A stretch of 64,000 nucleotides of DNA from NCBI GenBank assembly GCA_021014945.1, contig MU266332.1, positions 218,641-282,640 on the forward strand. Reading direction: 5' to 3'. Every line of letters starts with the position of its first letter. Positions within the stretch are counted from its first letter, which is position 1. Positions 36,515-48,000 of the stretch are shown here, in pieces. A program made the translations under genes and the position numbers. A model generated the notes under the pieces. It was not told where the DNA came from, did not search any database, and was given only the letters and a program-made list of their open reading frames with translations. The DNA is from Leucogyrophana mollusca. Lineage: Eukaryota; Basidiomycota; Agaricomycetes; Boletales.

Positions 36515-39500
36515 GTAGTCAGTAGAATAGTATGTCCAGTCCATCGCACATCTTTTCCATTCTTCTATCAATTGCAATCTCGAACACTTCCAAGGCTTCT
36601 AGGATGGAAAGGCACATGGGCAAGAGTATTTGAGCAGACCTTCATCGATGGTGCGAAGAGGACATAGTTACACGTGTGTGGGCTTGGCTCAGGTCTGACG
36701 CCCACACAGGAACATGTGTCCATTCCCATCATACGCGTCAGTGGCCGCATCATTGTGACCAAGCACCGTTGAAGGAGTATTTTTCCCAGTAAGAACGCTT
36801 CGAGTTCTGTGGGATTCGGGAATGGCAAGCGTTGCAATATTGCTGCGCACTGAGAAAAGTCGGTCACTACGGAAGCCCGGAGACACGAACGCTAAGACCT
36901 GGAAGTCCTGATAATCCGGAGTCCTCGGGTAGGGTACTTGATAAATCTGGTTCAAACTCCAAATGGCGTTTCACAACATGAGCCGACAAGCACTGGATTG
37001 CACTAGCTCGGTCTGGAATTCGATATGATAGTCTCTGCTGTCTGCCCTGACCCGACAGTGCGCATGCCAGCATTTCATTACATTCGGGGATGCTACGCCG
37101 ACGAAAACAAAATCTAGAGGGACGTCGAATAAGGACTGTCAACCTTCGAGGGCAATTACTGGCAAGACTGTCAGTCAGCAGCCAATCGTGGATTCGGTCC
37201 CGAGCCAAACACGCGTCAGTCTCCTCGCCGTAGGGAGAATCGCTACGCAATTGGCAGACAGCCAGCCCCTTCCAGAAAGGGTGAGGGTTCGTTGTGAGCG
37301 GAGATGAAACAGATTTACGAAGGTAGTTGGGGTCTTACTTGCTTACTTGTGTGATAGAGACCGGGGCGAAAGAGTCTCGCGAGATCCAAATTTGAAGAGG
37401 GGAGTTGTAATGAGTTTCATCTGCCACCATGGCAGAACTCCCGAACGACATGAGTCAATTCGATAGAAGACGATCAACGACTTGAAAGTCATCGAACGCC
37501 ACCTGGGTATCAATGTATCATGATATCAACGGCAATGTCACCTGCCAGGGCATTCAAGAGCGGCAATTGAGTCCACTTGGACAAAGTTGCGACAGCACGT
37601 TTTCCCGTCGGAGATACGGCATAAAATGTGCTGGGAGTGCGCGTTTTCGACAAGGTAACGTTTGCCAAACCAAGGTTTGAACTTTGAGGAGCAGCGAACT
37701 TGAAGGGGACTGGGACTGGATCAGAACTCGAGTGCTCATAACGAGATGGGGGATTTAGTGGTGAGCAACGCGGGTGCCGTCAAGCAGGACCAATGAATCC
37801 ATTCTTACGCTGTCAGGATCTGCTTCGATCTGACTCGTGTCCTGCAAAAACGGCTGTAGATCAAAATATAGCAGGACGATCATTGCAGGTGCACAATTGC
37901 TTTTGGGCAAAAGAAAGGCGAGGATGGGTTTGCCGTCACACCTATGCTCGTGTGACAGTCCATTTTGGTCACGCGCTGCCATCACGCCTGCCTTTTCCAT
38001 CGTATACACTTCAAAGTTGTTTTTGACTCTTTCTCCGAGACTCAAATTCTAACAGCAATCTTTTACCCTCGCCCACGATCATCCGATACAGACATAGGAC
38101 TGCCAATACAGTCAACTGTGGAAGTTTCCCAGCTCCTGCGCACAATCTGCGAAAGGTGTCCGATCAAGGGACCACCCTTCACTTTATCTTTGGCTGGCTT
38201 CCAGAATGGAAAAGAAGACCTTCCGCGTTAATCAGACACTCATCGGTCGGACGACGGAAAGTATATCCTTCTCACATTCCGTACGTGCGCTAGAAACCTC
38301 AGATCAGTCACAGGTCACGGGTTCCATGCTCCGGCCAAGGTTTGGTTTTCCTAGTCCTCACCCTCAGTCGCTTCACCGACCATGTACTTTTCGACGTTTT
38401 CCTCAGAGGCTGGTCCTACAGCCAACGCCTGGTGGGCCGTGTACTTCCTTGGCTGTGTCGCATCCACGCAGGTCGCATCCGGCTCTCAGGCTAATCGGGA
38501 CGTAAGTCACCGCATTCCTTGTGGGGGTACGCGGACGAAGCCTTGTTGCTGCGGCTGTTCTTAGCGTACTCGCTTTCCGAGGACGTTGAGGCCGTTTGGA
38601 TCTTGCTGAACCTTCTCGCTTCTGTCCCGCTCGCCTCATGAATCGTGCAGGCTGGTCCCCAACCTTGGCTGGATATCCTCGCTGTGTGTTTTCGCGCCAC
38701 GGTTTGGCGGATTTCGCTGCGGAAAACCATCCGCCTATTTCATTTGCTGGCGATATGACACGAAGGAAGGTCCAACTGTATTACACTGTCTCCTCCCACT
38801 CCAACGGTGTTCGTATCTTGAACTCTACTGGAGACACCGTCGACGATAGGAATGCCGCGGGGCGGATAAAACTCTCAGCGAACCAGGGCCTGCGAATGTG
38901 GTTATAGAAGTGAGTCCCTGCGAGGCATTCGGACAGCCAACGCAGCAAGGCGGACATCGCCTTTTGGGTGCGTGTCTTGCTTAAAGTCTAATTACGTCCC
39001 ACCCATCACGTCACCGGATGATAGAGCGGCAGTGAGACTACTGACAAAAGGTCTGCCCAAACCTTCCATGATGGCCTCCGCTATACGCCAGGCGTTGATG
39101 TCGATTGTGATTGTTTGCATAATAAACGGGACCCACAAGCCACGATTCGCACTTGATCACACCCTCGTCACAATAAGTGTGGCTCATTTTAGGACAGGGG
39201 TGATTTACCGCGACCTTCGCTCCGTCGTGTGGGGAAGTTGGGACTTCTCCCGTTTGCCGTGATCGTGCTCATGACTCTCCCGGTAACGGCACTGATCTCT
39301 TGCCATCAGGCGGCTAACGACGCATTAATCCCTTGGAAGAACAAGAGCTCGCGGGAGATTTTATACTAGCGCCCCTTATGAAGTATTGTTCAGGGGTCTT
39401 ATACCGCGCACAATTATGTGATATAGTCCTCCATTTTGGATATGGCCAAGTGGGCGGAATGACAGCACTCGTGACAGCACTGAGCGTCTGGTTATGCCAA

Positions 39501-40460
39501 ATGAAAATGGAGCATGCTGCGCCGTTGATCGGAGCAAGGATATGGATAGCAGGAATGCAAAGCTATGTCAATAACGTCGGTAAGATGAATAAAACGTTGC
39601 GAGGACTGAGATCCTCATGTTGAGCGGCAAGGGATTGGGGGTCGGGTGTATTTGGTGACGAGGTTGCAAATGCTTCTCTGTCAGCTCCAGTGCCATGTCG
39701 GGCGGCCTTTCTCAGTCACCGAAGAGCGCCGTTCCTCGGCGAGTCGGATCTTGATGCTGATAGCGCGCAGCGAGCTACTAAAATAAAGAAATCCGGCGAC
39801 CGGAACCGCGGCACGGGGCTACATGTGGAAGCCAATGCTATGCCTGTAAAGAGTCGATCAATAATTGCATTTGCAGTTCTCGGGGGAGCCGGTGAATGGC
39901 AATATAGCTCAAGGAGCTCAGTAACGGATGAAGCGACATGAAAGATGGGAACTGTAGCGGAATGGCCCTAGGCAAACCTGGGCAATGACTAGGGCTAGGG
40001 AGTGCGTAAAACTCGGAGAAAGTGCAAGGGTAACGGGTCAGAACCGCTAGAATGGACGTACGAAGCTACAGGTGGGGACGTCAGATCGATTCGGGGGGAA
40101 TTGACGGGTACTCAAAAGACGAAAAAGGTTGATCGCATCCTGTGGGAGCGGGATGGGGGATGGCCTTGTAAGGATTGGCTTAGGAAAGGATCCGGCAAAA
40201 CGAGACGAGGTTGCCGTATTGAGGGCACTGTGCTGTCACATAGTGGGAATAGATTGGTATCAATGAAAACCCCTTTTGTGAGAGATAGAGACCCGTTCTA
40301 TGCACAAAGAAGACCAGGGACTAGAGATCCCGAAGACAGTTATGGCCATGAAGAGTGAAGGCACAACACGAGGCCACAGCAGGAATACCACACCTTCCTA
40401 ATCGGGCCGTGAGAAGTTGTAACCATTCTCGGTCGAGGGTTCTCCTGCCTGAGCGGGCTG

Positions 40461-40468
40461 ATATATAG
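40461..40468 (+). promoter_or_regulatory. TATA-like element upstream of bHLH gene 2
   Basis: ATATATAG lies about 30-40 bp before a long pyrimidine-rich tract (about 40497-40590), the usual arrangement of TATA box and initiation region in fungal promoters, and about 350 bp before the bHLH2 ATG. Confidence 0.4.
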
Positions 40469-40817
40469 AGGACGCGGAATCAAAATGTCGTATCCTCATC
40501 CCCTTCTCTTCCGTTCCTCCATCCCGCCCTCCTTGTTCTCCATCTCCCCCGACCTTTAATTTCTTTTCTTCTCGCTGTTGTTCTATTGTTCGCAGTCGGT
40601 ACGACCAGGATCTTTGTTGTGCTTTTAACGTAAGTCTCTACGGTCTCTATGCCGCCTTTTGTACTTTGCGTCGGCCACTAAAGCGAATACAGTCTTCCCG
40701 CGTATTTCAGCCTCATTTATTAGTCGATCCATCTTTACTTCGTGCAAGCACACTCCCGCCGTCCCACCGCAACCGACAACCGCTTTTTTTACAACTCCCT
40801 CAGCCACGTCTTTCGTC

Positions 40818-41808
40818 ATGGAATCCACCCTCCTCGAGCACCCCAGGAGTCCCAACTTCATGGACACCCCATTCGCTTACGACTCGATGTCGAATCTTGA
40901 GCCCTACTTGCAGTACCCTCAGTCGCCCTACGGTGTCTCCATGCCTCGTCAGTCATTGTTTGATTGATGCCATCGATCACTAATTAATTAGCGTTCCGCA
41001 GTTCCTGGCCCGTCTTCGTCCTCTCCCCGTCTGGACTTCAACTCGTTGAACCTCGCCAACTCCATGGGCGAGTATTCTTACTCGTCTAGCGGCTCGTACA
41101 CTACCGCCTCTCCCGGGCGCCCGTACACGCCCCCGGACAACGGTATCTCTCCCCCCGCGCTGTACTCCCTTAGCGGCGGAGAACTCTCTTCCGACGGTCT
41201 TACGTCGGGCAGGCGCAGCCGTGGCAGCGGGACTCACTCCCCTGCCTCCGTCCACAACGTTCCCTACGCCGCCTCCGTGCCGCGGTCGCATCGCTTCAAC
41301 CCGATCGCCGCACCGGCTACGCGCTCGGCCGCCAAGGCCTCAAGGAGGAAGTCAAGGAACGACGACTCGGACGATGAGGATGACGACTTCCAACCAGTCA
41401 TCCCCGCCAACGCCAGCACCGACATGCGCCGCGAGACCATTCGTCGCCAGCGCATCGAGTCGGAACAGAGGAGGAGAGACGAGCTCCGTGACGGTTACCG
41501 CAGGCTCAAGGACGCTCTACCCGTCTCGAACCAGAAGTCGAGCAAAGTTTCCCTGCTCGATCGCGCGACGACCCACGTCAAGTACCTCGAGATGACCGCA
41601 CAGCAGCTCCAGACGAGACTCCAACAGGCTGAGAACGAAGTACAGCGACTTCGCACGTAAGTTCAGCCCCATGTCGTGCGTTTCGTGGGTATTAACACTA
41701 TACAACAGTGTCAACGAGGCGTTGATGCTCGGTACCGCAGAGCAACGCCACGCCGCCGCGGCAGCCGCCGTAGCAGCTGTGTCTCAGCAATCACAGTCAA
41801 GCTTCTGA
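40818..41808 (+). CDS. bHLH transcription factor 2
   Basis: Paralogue of bHLH gene 1. Three exons (40818-40947, 41002-41656, 41709-41808) give 294 aa. Ser/Pro/Tyr-rich N-terminus, a basic cluster and acidic patch (KASRRKSRNDDSDDEDDDF), then the bHLH: RRQRIESEQRRRDELRDGY, RRLKDALPVSNQKSSKVSLL and DRATTHVKYLEMTAQQLQ, with a heptad-like tail (TRLQQAENEVQRLR). The C-terminus is an Ala tract (HAAAAAAVAAVSQQSQ). The loop and helix 2 (LPVSNQKSSKVSLL) are identical to bHLH1, pointing to duplication with constraint on the DNA-binding domain. The intron in helix 2 of bHLH1 is absent here, while an intron after the zipper is present here only. Confidence 0.9.
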
Positions 41809-43548
41809 TTGCACGACTCGACTCTCGCACTCGCTCGAAAAAACTCCAAAAAGCCCCCCCGCGCACGTCGGTTATCTTATCATTCACGGACTACTTGTAA
41901 AGCGGATACCCCGCTCTGATGATCGCATGAGACTGGAATACCTGCCCGGACTGCAGGTCGCATACATACAATGGACACACTAGCATCACTTTTTTTATTC
42001 CTGCATTCACGTCACGACCCATCATCCACAGCGGCGACATCATCTTCGCGATCCAAGTTCGGCTCTCGCGTCAGCGACGCAACATCTCGTATCAAGTGGC
42101 TTACGAAGATCGTACTGTGGCCGCGCCACCGCTCGTCATGCACCCCTTCGACTGCGAGCTCTAGCCTGTGGCTACCTCGCGCCTTCGATCGCAACGCACG
42201 ACCAGTTGGAGAACATCGTCACGACGACGAACAACGGATTTGACGGATTTGGTTGACGGAGGTTAACGACACGACAACGACACAAGACCGCAGAGCGAGC
42301 TTGAGGCGCTTTGGTCACGTCACTTGCGAGCGGCGTGCGTGCTTCGCCGCACCTGCGTGCACATCTTGTTTTTTCTTACACCTGTCGATTGTCTTACTCC
42401 TGTCCCGGTCCCTATTCATCCGTCCGCACTTGCAGGCGACGACCACTTAATTGTGGTTACGTGCCTCGTGCGCGCCGATACACTGGCGTTCATCATCTTC
42501 CACGACGATCTCGACATCTTCCTTGCCCATCTACGGATCCGATGCATCCCTTTGCCACACTTTGATCAGCTCAGTCGAAGATCCCCGCTACCATCACGCA
42601 CTTTTTATTTGACTTATATTCACACACCCCGCGTCACGAATCAAGCGCCTGATCACCGCTACTTCACGACCACCTTCTCCTTCCCATTCATCCACCCCTC
42701 TGACGAGTATATCGCGAGATCATCAAGCCTATCCCGCGTACGACCGTGGCCGCCCTGGCATTGCATGTCTAGTGGCGAGCATCTGCAGCTCAGGTACTCG
42801 TTGGAGTGGGGACTCATGGATTGGTGTTGGCGAGGGCGACTTCTGATGACGAGAGGATGCCCGCGACCGATGCCTCTATCTTTCTCTTCTGACATCTTCC
42901 CTAGCTTGTATTGGCGCAGCTCGCGTCCCTCCGACTTCGCTCGCTAGTCGAGCGTAGCATCGCAGGTTGACGTTTGAGCGCCCGTTATAAGCGGCGACGA
43001 CGACGAATTGAAGATCGAGCAGTTCCAGTGGTTCTGTCCACGCCGCTTGCGGTGTAGGATGCCTCGTTCGCTGACAACCTCAATGCTTCGATATGCCCTT
43101 CATGCCCCGGTTCACACCCCTCACCCATGACGCCTTTGCTGCAATCGCTCCGCCACACGCCTAGTCGGCACTCGTCACTCCTCCCATCCCCGCTGTCTGA
43201 TATACATATTCATGTATCGATTGCTTGCTATTGTTTCCTTACGTCCCACACGCTCTGGTCGTTTCATTTATCCTTGCCTTGTTGTAGATAGCGTGTACTT
43301 GTCCTGGTTCCGACATGTATTACTGGCTGTTCTGCGTCGTAGATGTAGCACGGTCCTTGGTTATCTCACAAGCAATGCAGCGACTGCTTTCTGGATTCAC
43401 GAATCGTTGTGGGAGCTGATATTATAAGTTGTTGCGAAACCACAATGACGCCTCCAGGTTCTATGAGCTAATCGATGAAAGATAAGGGAAAGAAGAAACG
43501 ATCTATCTTGAACTCGACTACTTCATTCACGCCAATAGTCTAATTACC
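41809..43548. other. Intergenic, bHLH2 3' region to cofactor A
   Basis: 1.74 kb rich in CT and CG dinucleotides with scattered open frames, one of 207 codons at 42324-42947 that has no family resemblance. A long bHLH2 3' UTR is plausible. Nothing else recognised. Confidence 0.4.
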
Positions 43549-44076
43549 ATGCCTGCACAAGATCTTAACGACCCCAAGGCTCTGGGACGCCAACTCAAGA
43601 CCAAGGCTAAGACAGCCCAGCGGTACGGGAGAAGGACTCCCTCTCGTCACTGATCGAAGATCTGAACCAGATAAACAAACAGGCTCCTCCAAGATTATAC
43701 ACTATACGGAAAAGAAGCTGAGGAACAGAAGCTGAAAGTCGACAAGATGGTTGCCGATAATGCTGACGAGTATGAGCTCAGGAACGCCGTGCGTATACCC
43801 ATACGCGAACTGGACGCAAGCTTGACTGCGTTTTGGCAGAATAAAATCTTGGATGAGTCCAATAGGATGATCAAAGACTCTGAAACACGCCTGGGACAGG
43901 CGGTTCAAGAGCTAAGAGGCCTTGTCGTATGTCTGCCTACTCCCAACTAGATCACCCCACCTGACCTCTCCCCCTGCTAGGTCCGAGTCCGAAGCTCAAC
44001 AGAATGCGCGGAGAACGCGGAACTGAGAGAGGAGCTCATCAAGGCCGAAGAAGCTCTGGAGGCGGCAAGCATGTAA
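43549..44076 (+). CDS. RBL2: Tubulin-folding cofactor A
   Basis: Small chaperone that holds beta-tubulin during tubulin folding and recycling. Four exons (43549-43622, 43683-43788, 43840-43926, 43981-44076) give 120 aa, the usual size. Spliced sequence reads ALGRQLKTKAKTAQR, then LLQDYTLYGKEAEEQKLKVD, KMVADNADEYELRNA, NKILDESNRMIKDSETRLGQ and AVQELRGLV, matching the three-helix cofactor A fold. None of the exons is long, so unspliced frames miss most of it. The C-terminal exon (ENAELREELIKAEEALEAAS) is the third helix. Convergent with MED11, 133 bp apart. Confidence 0.9.
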
Positions 44077-44209
44077 GTCCAGAGCCCGAGTGCTGACCCT
44101 TTTCCAAGCACCACCGCGGACACAGACTCATCAGTGAATTTAGACAATGATAGACAAACGCGCGGATACTGTACCTTATCACACAGCTACACGTACGAAT
44201 ACATGTTTG

Positions 44210-44902
44210 CTATATTCCCTGGGTATCCATGGCTTGCTTTTGAGTGCCAGCTTCGGATGTTGCGTCCTTGAGAGTCTCGGATTCCCGTGCGGCCTTGAGG
44301 CGCGTGAGCGCATCAAGGATGCCTACCCATGCATCACGTTCTACTCGCTCTTCCTGGAGGCCGCGGTTTGCCCCGCTTGACCCAGCATCTCCTGAGGGCA
44401 GGCCGACGCCGAGTGACGGCGGGACGAAACCCGGCGGAGGTGCAGAAATGGCGGATGGGGCGATGCGAGACTGGCGAATATGTGCCAACGATGACCGTAT
44501 AGCAACTTGTACTGACTGCAGAAAATCAATGGCGCAACGGAGCGGTTTAGAACTCGAAGGGAGCGGGTAATAAACGCAAAACACACATCCAAGCGCTCAA
44601 AGTACTCGCTCACTTCGAGGACGAATTGCTCAGATCGCTCTTCGCCTTGCGGTAGGCCATCGTCTGGTCCGTCCGTCTGAGGTAGCGTCAGAAGCCCAAC
44701 CGAAGATGCAGCAAGGGAAAGCAAGCGAGTAATGTCCTATCTCAAGCTCAAAAGGCGGTCGACTATAGCAAAGGCCAAGACCACTCACCTTCTCTACCTC
44801 ACCGAGAGCGTAGATCTGACGTGCTGTTCTGCTTGAAGTCCATATAGGATCGATTTCTGCCCCACTCTGATCGTGCTCTATGTCTTCGCCGAGATGAGAC
44901 AT
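44210..44902 (-). CDS. MED11: Mediator complex subunit 11 (head module)
   Basis: Mediator head subunit that links activators to RNA polymerase II and TFIIH. Three exons (44902-44789, 44736-44587, 44515-44210) give 189 aa. The family core is seen across the first intron: ARQIYALGEVEK joined to DITRLLSLAASSVGLLTLPQ, then FVLEVSEYFERLDSVQVAIR and SSLAHIRQSRIAPSAI. The C-terminal part is Gly/Pro-rich and then helical (LDALTRLKAARESE), longer than in animals but usual for fungi. Recognition rests on a short, weakly conserved domain, so confidence is moderate. It ends the minus-strand pair with TAF2 (190 bp away), another general transcription factor. Confidence 0.7.
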
Positions 44903-45092
44903 TCCAGTGCTAAGTCGTTCAATGCGTTGAGTAGTGTGGTGGCAGAATCAAGTTCAATTCACGATTGTTTGGAGGCACAAGGTACTGTTGTCACGCCGAA
45001 TCGACAGAGAGCAGTACAGAGCAAGCAACATAGCAAGTACTAATTAGATACACTCGGATTAAACTGGAGGTTCATAATGTAACGCATCCCCT

Positions 45093-48000
45093 TCAACTAA
45101 GCTTTACCTTCTTCGTCGGTTGTGGCGTGCCCTTCTCCCCCTCCTTCCGCTTCTTCGTTACCCCCGACCTCGCAATCACCATCAGTTCCTTCACCCTCTC
45201 CCTAAATTGCACTGCAATGACCCCAACCTCGGACTCGGCGCCGTTGAAGGTAATAGCGTTCCGGACCATAAGCTCGAGGTCAGCCTCGAACGCAGCGACG
45301 GAGTCGTACTTGTCTACGTCTAGCTTTTGGCGTATTGTCCTGAGATCCCTGGCGTCCTTGCGGGGAATTACCTCGAAATATGTTGGTATACCAAGCAGAA
45401 CGGGATCCACAGGCTCACGGAACACCCAGGAACTAGAAGAGTGAAGAATCCAATGAGTGAATGCCCGTCATCATCAGTGAAAGCACTTACATGTCCTCTT
45501 TGACCAGGGTAGTCATTAGTCCTTGGAGGCCCCTCTTCTCTGCCCACGACAGCTTCTTTTCCGTCGCTTTCGACCACTCCTTCTTGAACACTCTCTCAAC
45601 GGCATCTGCGCAATTGACTGGATACGTCGTCGGAGGGTTGAACTTTCGACAATTGCTGAAAACAAGATCCACGTCCTTCCCGAAGTCTTCCATGGTGGAG
45701 TATTTGCCTGCGTTCAGACGGTCAGATATTGTGCCGAAGTCCATCGGATGTTCGATTTCATCGAAATAACTGTCATCATGTCAGCAACCAGCCGCGAAAA
45801 CTGGACACGTGAACTTACGTTGGACATCCATCTCTCTCGGGATCCACTGGCTGGGCAAAGATACCATACTCTGGCATCTTCGAGATACTCTTCAAAACAT
45901 CTTTACACTTCTTCTCATTCAGAGGGGTGGCGCCTGATGTTTTAGGTGGTCTCGGCGGCGCCGGGGCGGCGTTTGCTGCCACTTCCTTCTCCTTGCCCTT
46001 GATCGAAATGCGTGGCTTCTCCACCGGAGGCTCGACTTTGACAGGCTCGGGCGCCTTGTCCTTCTTGAGCCTCTGATTTCCCGGGGTGCTTTTCGGCGTG
46101 GGCGCTATTGGTGTCTCCACTGGCCGAGAGCTGGACGGTGCTGAAGGCACAGGGGGCTTCGCAGGTGGCGTGAGAGCCAGTATTTCATCGTCTTCGGTAG
46201 CGGTGGTCTTTCTGCGTTTACCTGGAGGGCCGCTACCAGAGGGCTTCGGCGGCGGCGGCGGAAGTGGTGGTGGCGTCGGCGTGCCCTTGGACAGATCGAT
46301 GGATTTACGATGTCTCTTCTCTTCATCCTTCTCCCGCTCAATTGCAATGACCTCTTGCAGAAGATCATGGGACCCGTCGTCGACATATGGTGGCGGGGCC
46401 TCGTCCACTATCTTTGGCTTTCGACCCTTCGGTTTGGGTGCAGCTTGTTTCGGTGGATCGGCAACCTTGTTCTGTGAGGGACCGCCGACTTTGAGCTTGA
46501 TGATGGGTCTAGCCGGTGTTTGTGGTTCTGCTTGGGGAGTTGGACGAGGCGCAAGTGAAATTGAAGGAGCTTTAGGAGGAGGTTTCGCAGCAGGTTGCTT
46601 GACGACAATGGTGGGCAAGTTCTCGACCGGCTCAGGTTCGGCAAACTTGTTAGCAGCCTCGAGGGTCTTATTGATACGGGTCCAGACTACCAGGACCAGT
46701 GAGCAATGGGAACGGATGCCACACAAAGGGAGACACTTACGTTTCTCAAAGAAAACTTCCAGAGATATTGCTTCGTTGTGGGCGTAGCTGCCAGGGGTGT
46801 TGTACTGCTTCGCATTGGCGATCATAAGGCGGAAATCGGCCTCAAAGGCAAACCGGTCCTTGTGCATACCCTCTTCGAGCTGGGCTCCCAACGTACTCAG
46901 ATCCATAGGGTGCTTGATAACTTCATAATAGCTATCACGAGTGAGTTCGACGTCAGTGAATATTAATAACTCAATTCGGACGACTGGACTGACTTTGGCG
47001 CATGGTCTCTGACGGGGTCTACGGGCTGCATGAATAACACTGCGTTCTTGTGGACTTTGATCTTCTTCAGTGCATTGCGGCAGGCACGGAGATCGTTGAT
47101 GGACATTCCACCCGTCTGTGCCTTTGGGACGTGAGAATGCTTTATGCCATTCGTAGGCTTTCCCTTCGACTTGAGTTTGGGAGGGGGAGGAGGGGGAGCG
47201 ATGGGACGTTTTGCCTTCTCGGAGGGAGTTGCAACGGCGGAGGGGATAGCAGACGGGATCGAGCCTCGGATTTGTGAACTGCTGGGCAAGATCTTGAGCT
47301 TGGGAGGGGCAGCTGAAGGGATCAAAGGGCTCCTTGCAGGAGGGCCACCAGTTTTCAGTGGTCGTGGCACTTTCACAGGCATCTTTACCGCAGGGAGCTG
47401 AGGAGCCAGTTCCGCCACAGGAGTAGGGGGGAGATGAATGGTCACTTTCGGTGGGGCCTCTTCCACGCCTCTCAGCACGATATCGGCGAGCTTGATGATG
47501 CCCCAGCGAACTTCATGATCAACGTCAGGAGCACTGTGGAACAGGCGTAAGTCGACTGGGGCCCGAGAACAAGTAGAATAGACGTACAGTGCGATCGGCA
47601 TTAAGAATTCTCTGAGCACTTCATTCTTGCCAATCTCTCGGTCTTTGCGAAGGACCTTGATCATCACGTCAACTTCACTCTTCTTCGCCTCTTTCGTCTT
47701 CTCGGGCATCGAACCGTCTTCTTCAATGAGCAAGGATTCCGCCTCCTTGAGAGCATTCTTCATCTCGCCCATGGAAACCAACAATGCCAGGCTCTGACAG
47801 GCACTACGAGCCACGTGTCGGCGAATGACACGCGACGGGTCGTTGGCCATAACAGCGAGAACATAACGCATAATCGCAGGCGTATACCACTTGGACATGA
47901 AGAGACCATCAAAGGCGGCTAATCGCACTTGGGTATAATTGCCCTCCCTGGCTTAAAGTCAATATCCATAGAAGTCTGCATGTGTGGTGACGCACCTAGT

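Larger units (their letters stand above)
35644..40817. other. 5.2-kb gene-poor interval between bHLH paralogues
   Basis: No gene can be supported. The first 600 bp are CT/CG-rich and probably 3' UTR of bHLH1. A 7-bp tandem repeat lies at 36494-36514. Around 38382-38640 a frame with MYFSTFSSEAGPTANAWWAVYFLG followed by a good donor and a possible acceptor could be a small membrane-protein fragment, but its continuation is poor. The last part holds a TATA-like ATATATAG (40461-40468) and a CT-rich tract (about 40497-40590) that fit a promoter and leader of bHLH2, perhaps with a leader intron beginning at GTAAGT, 40630. The length is unusual for this otherwise compact window. Confidence 0.45.

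Noticed and set aside
39333..40358. Open frames in the gene-poor interval (96 and 118 codons)
   Set aside because: No family resemblance, no consistent splice sites, and composition like the surrounding non-coding sequence.
42324..42947. 207-codon plus-strand frame downstream of bHLH gene 2
   Set aside because: His/Arg/Phe-rich translation of CT-rich sequence with no motif. More likely 3' UTR or intergenic.
46086..46787. 233-codon open frame on the plus strand, Gly/Ser-rich
   Set aside because: It is the complement of the Pro/Lys-rich linker of TAF2. Such low-complexity coding often leaves the opposite strand open. No family resemblance.
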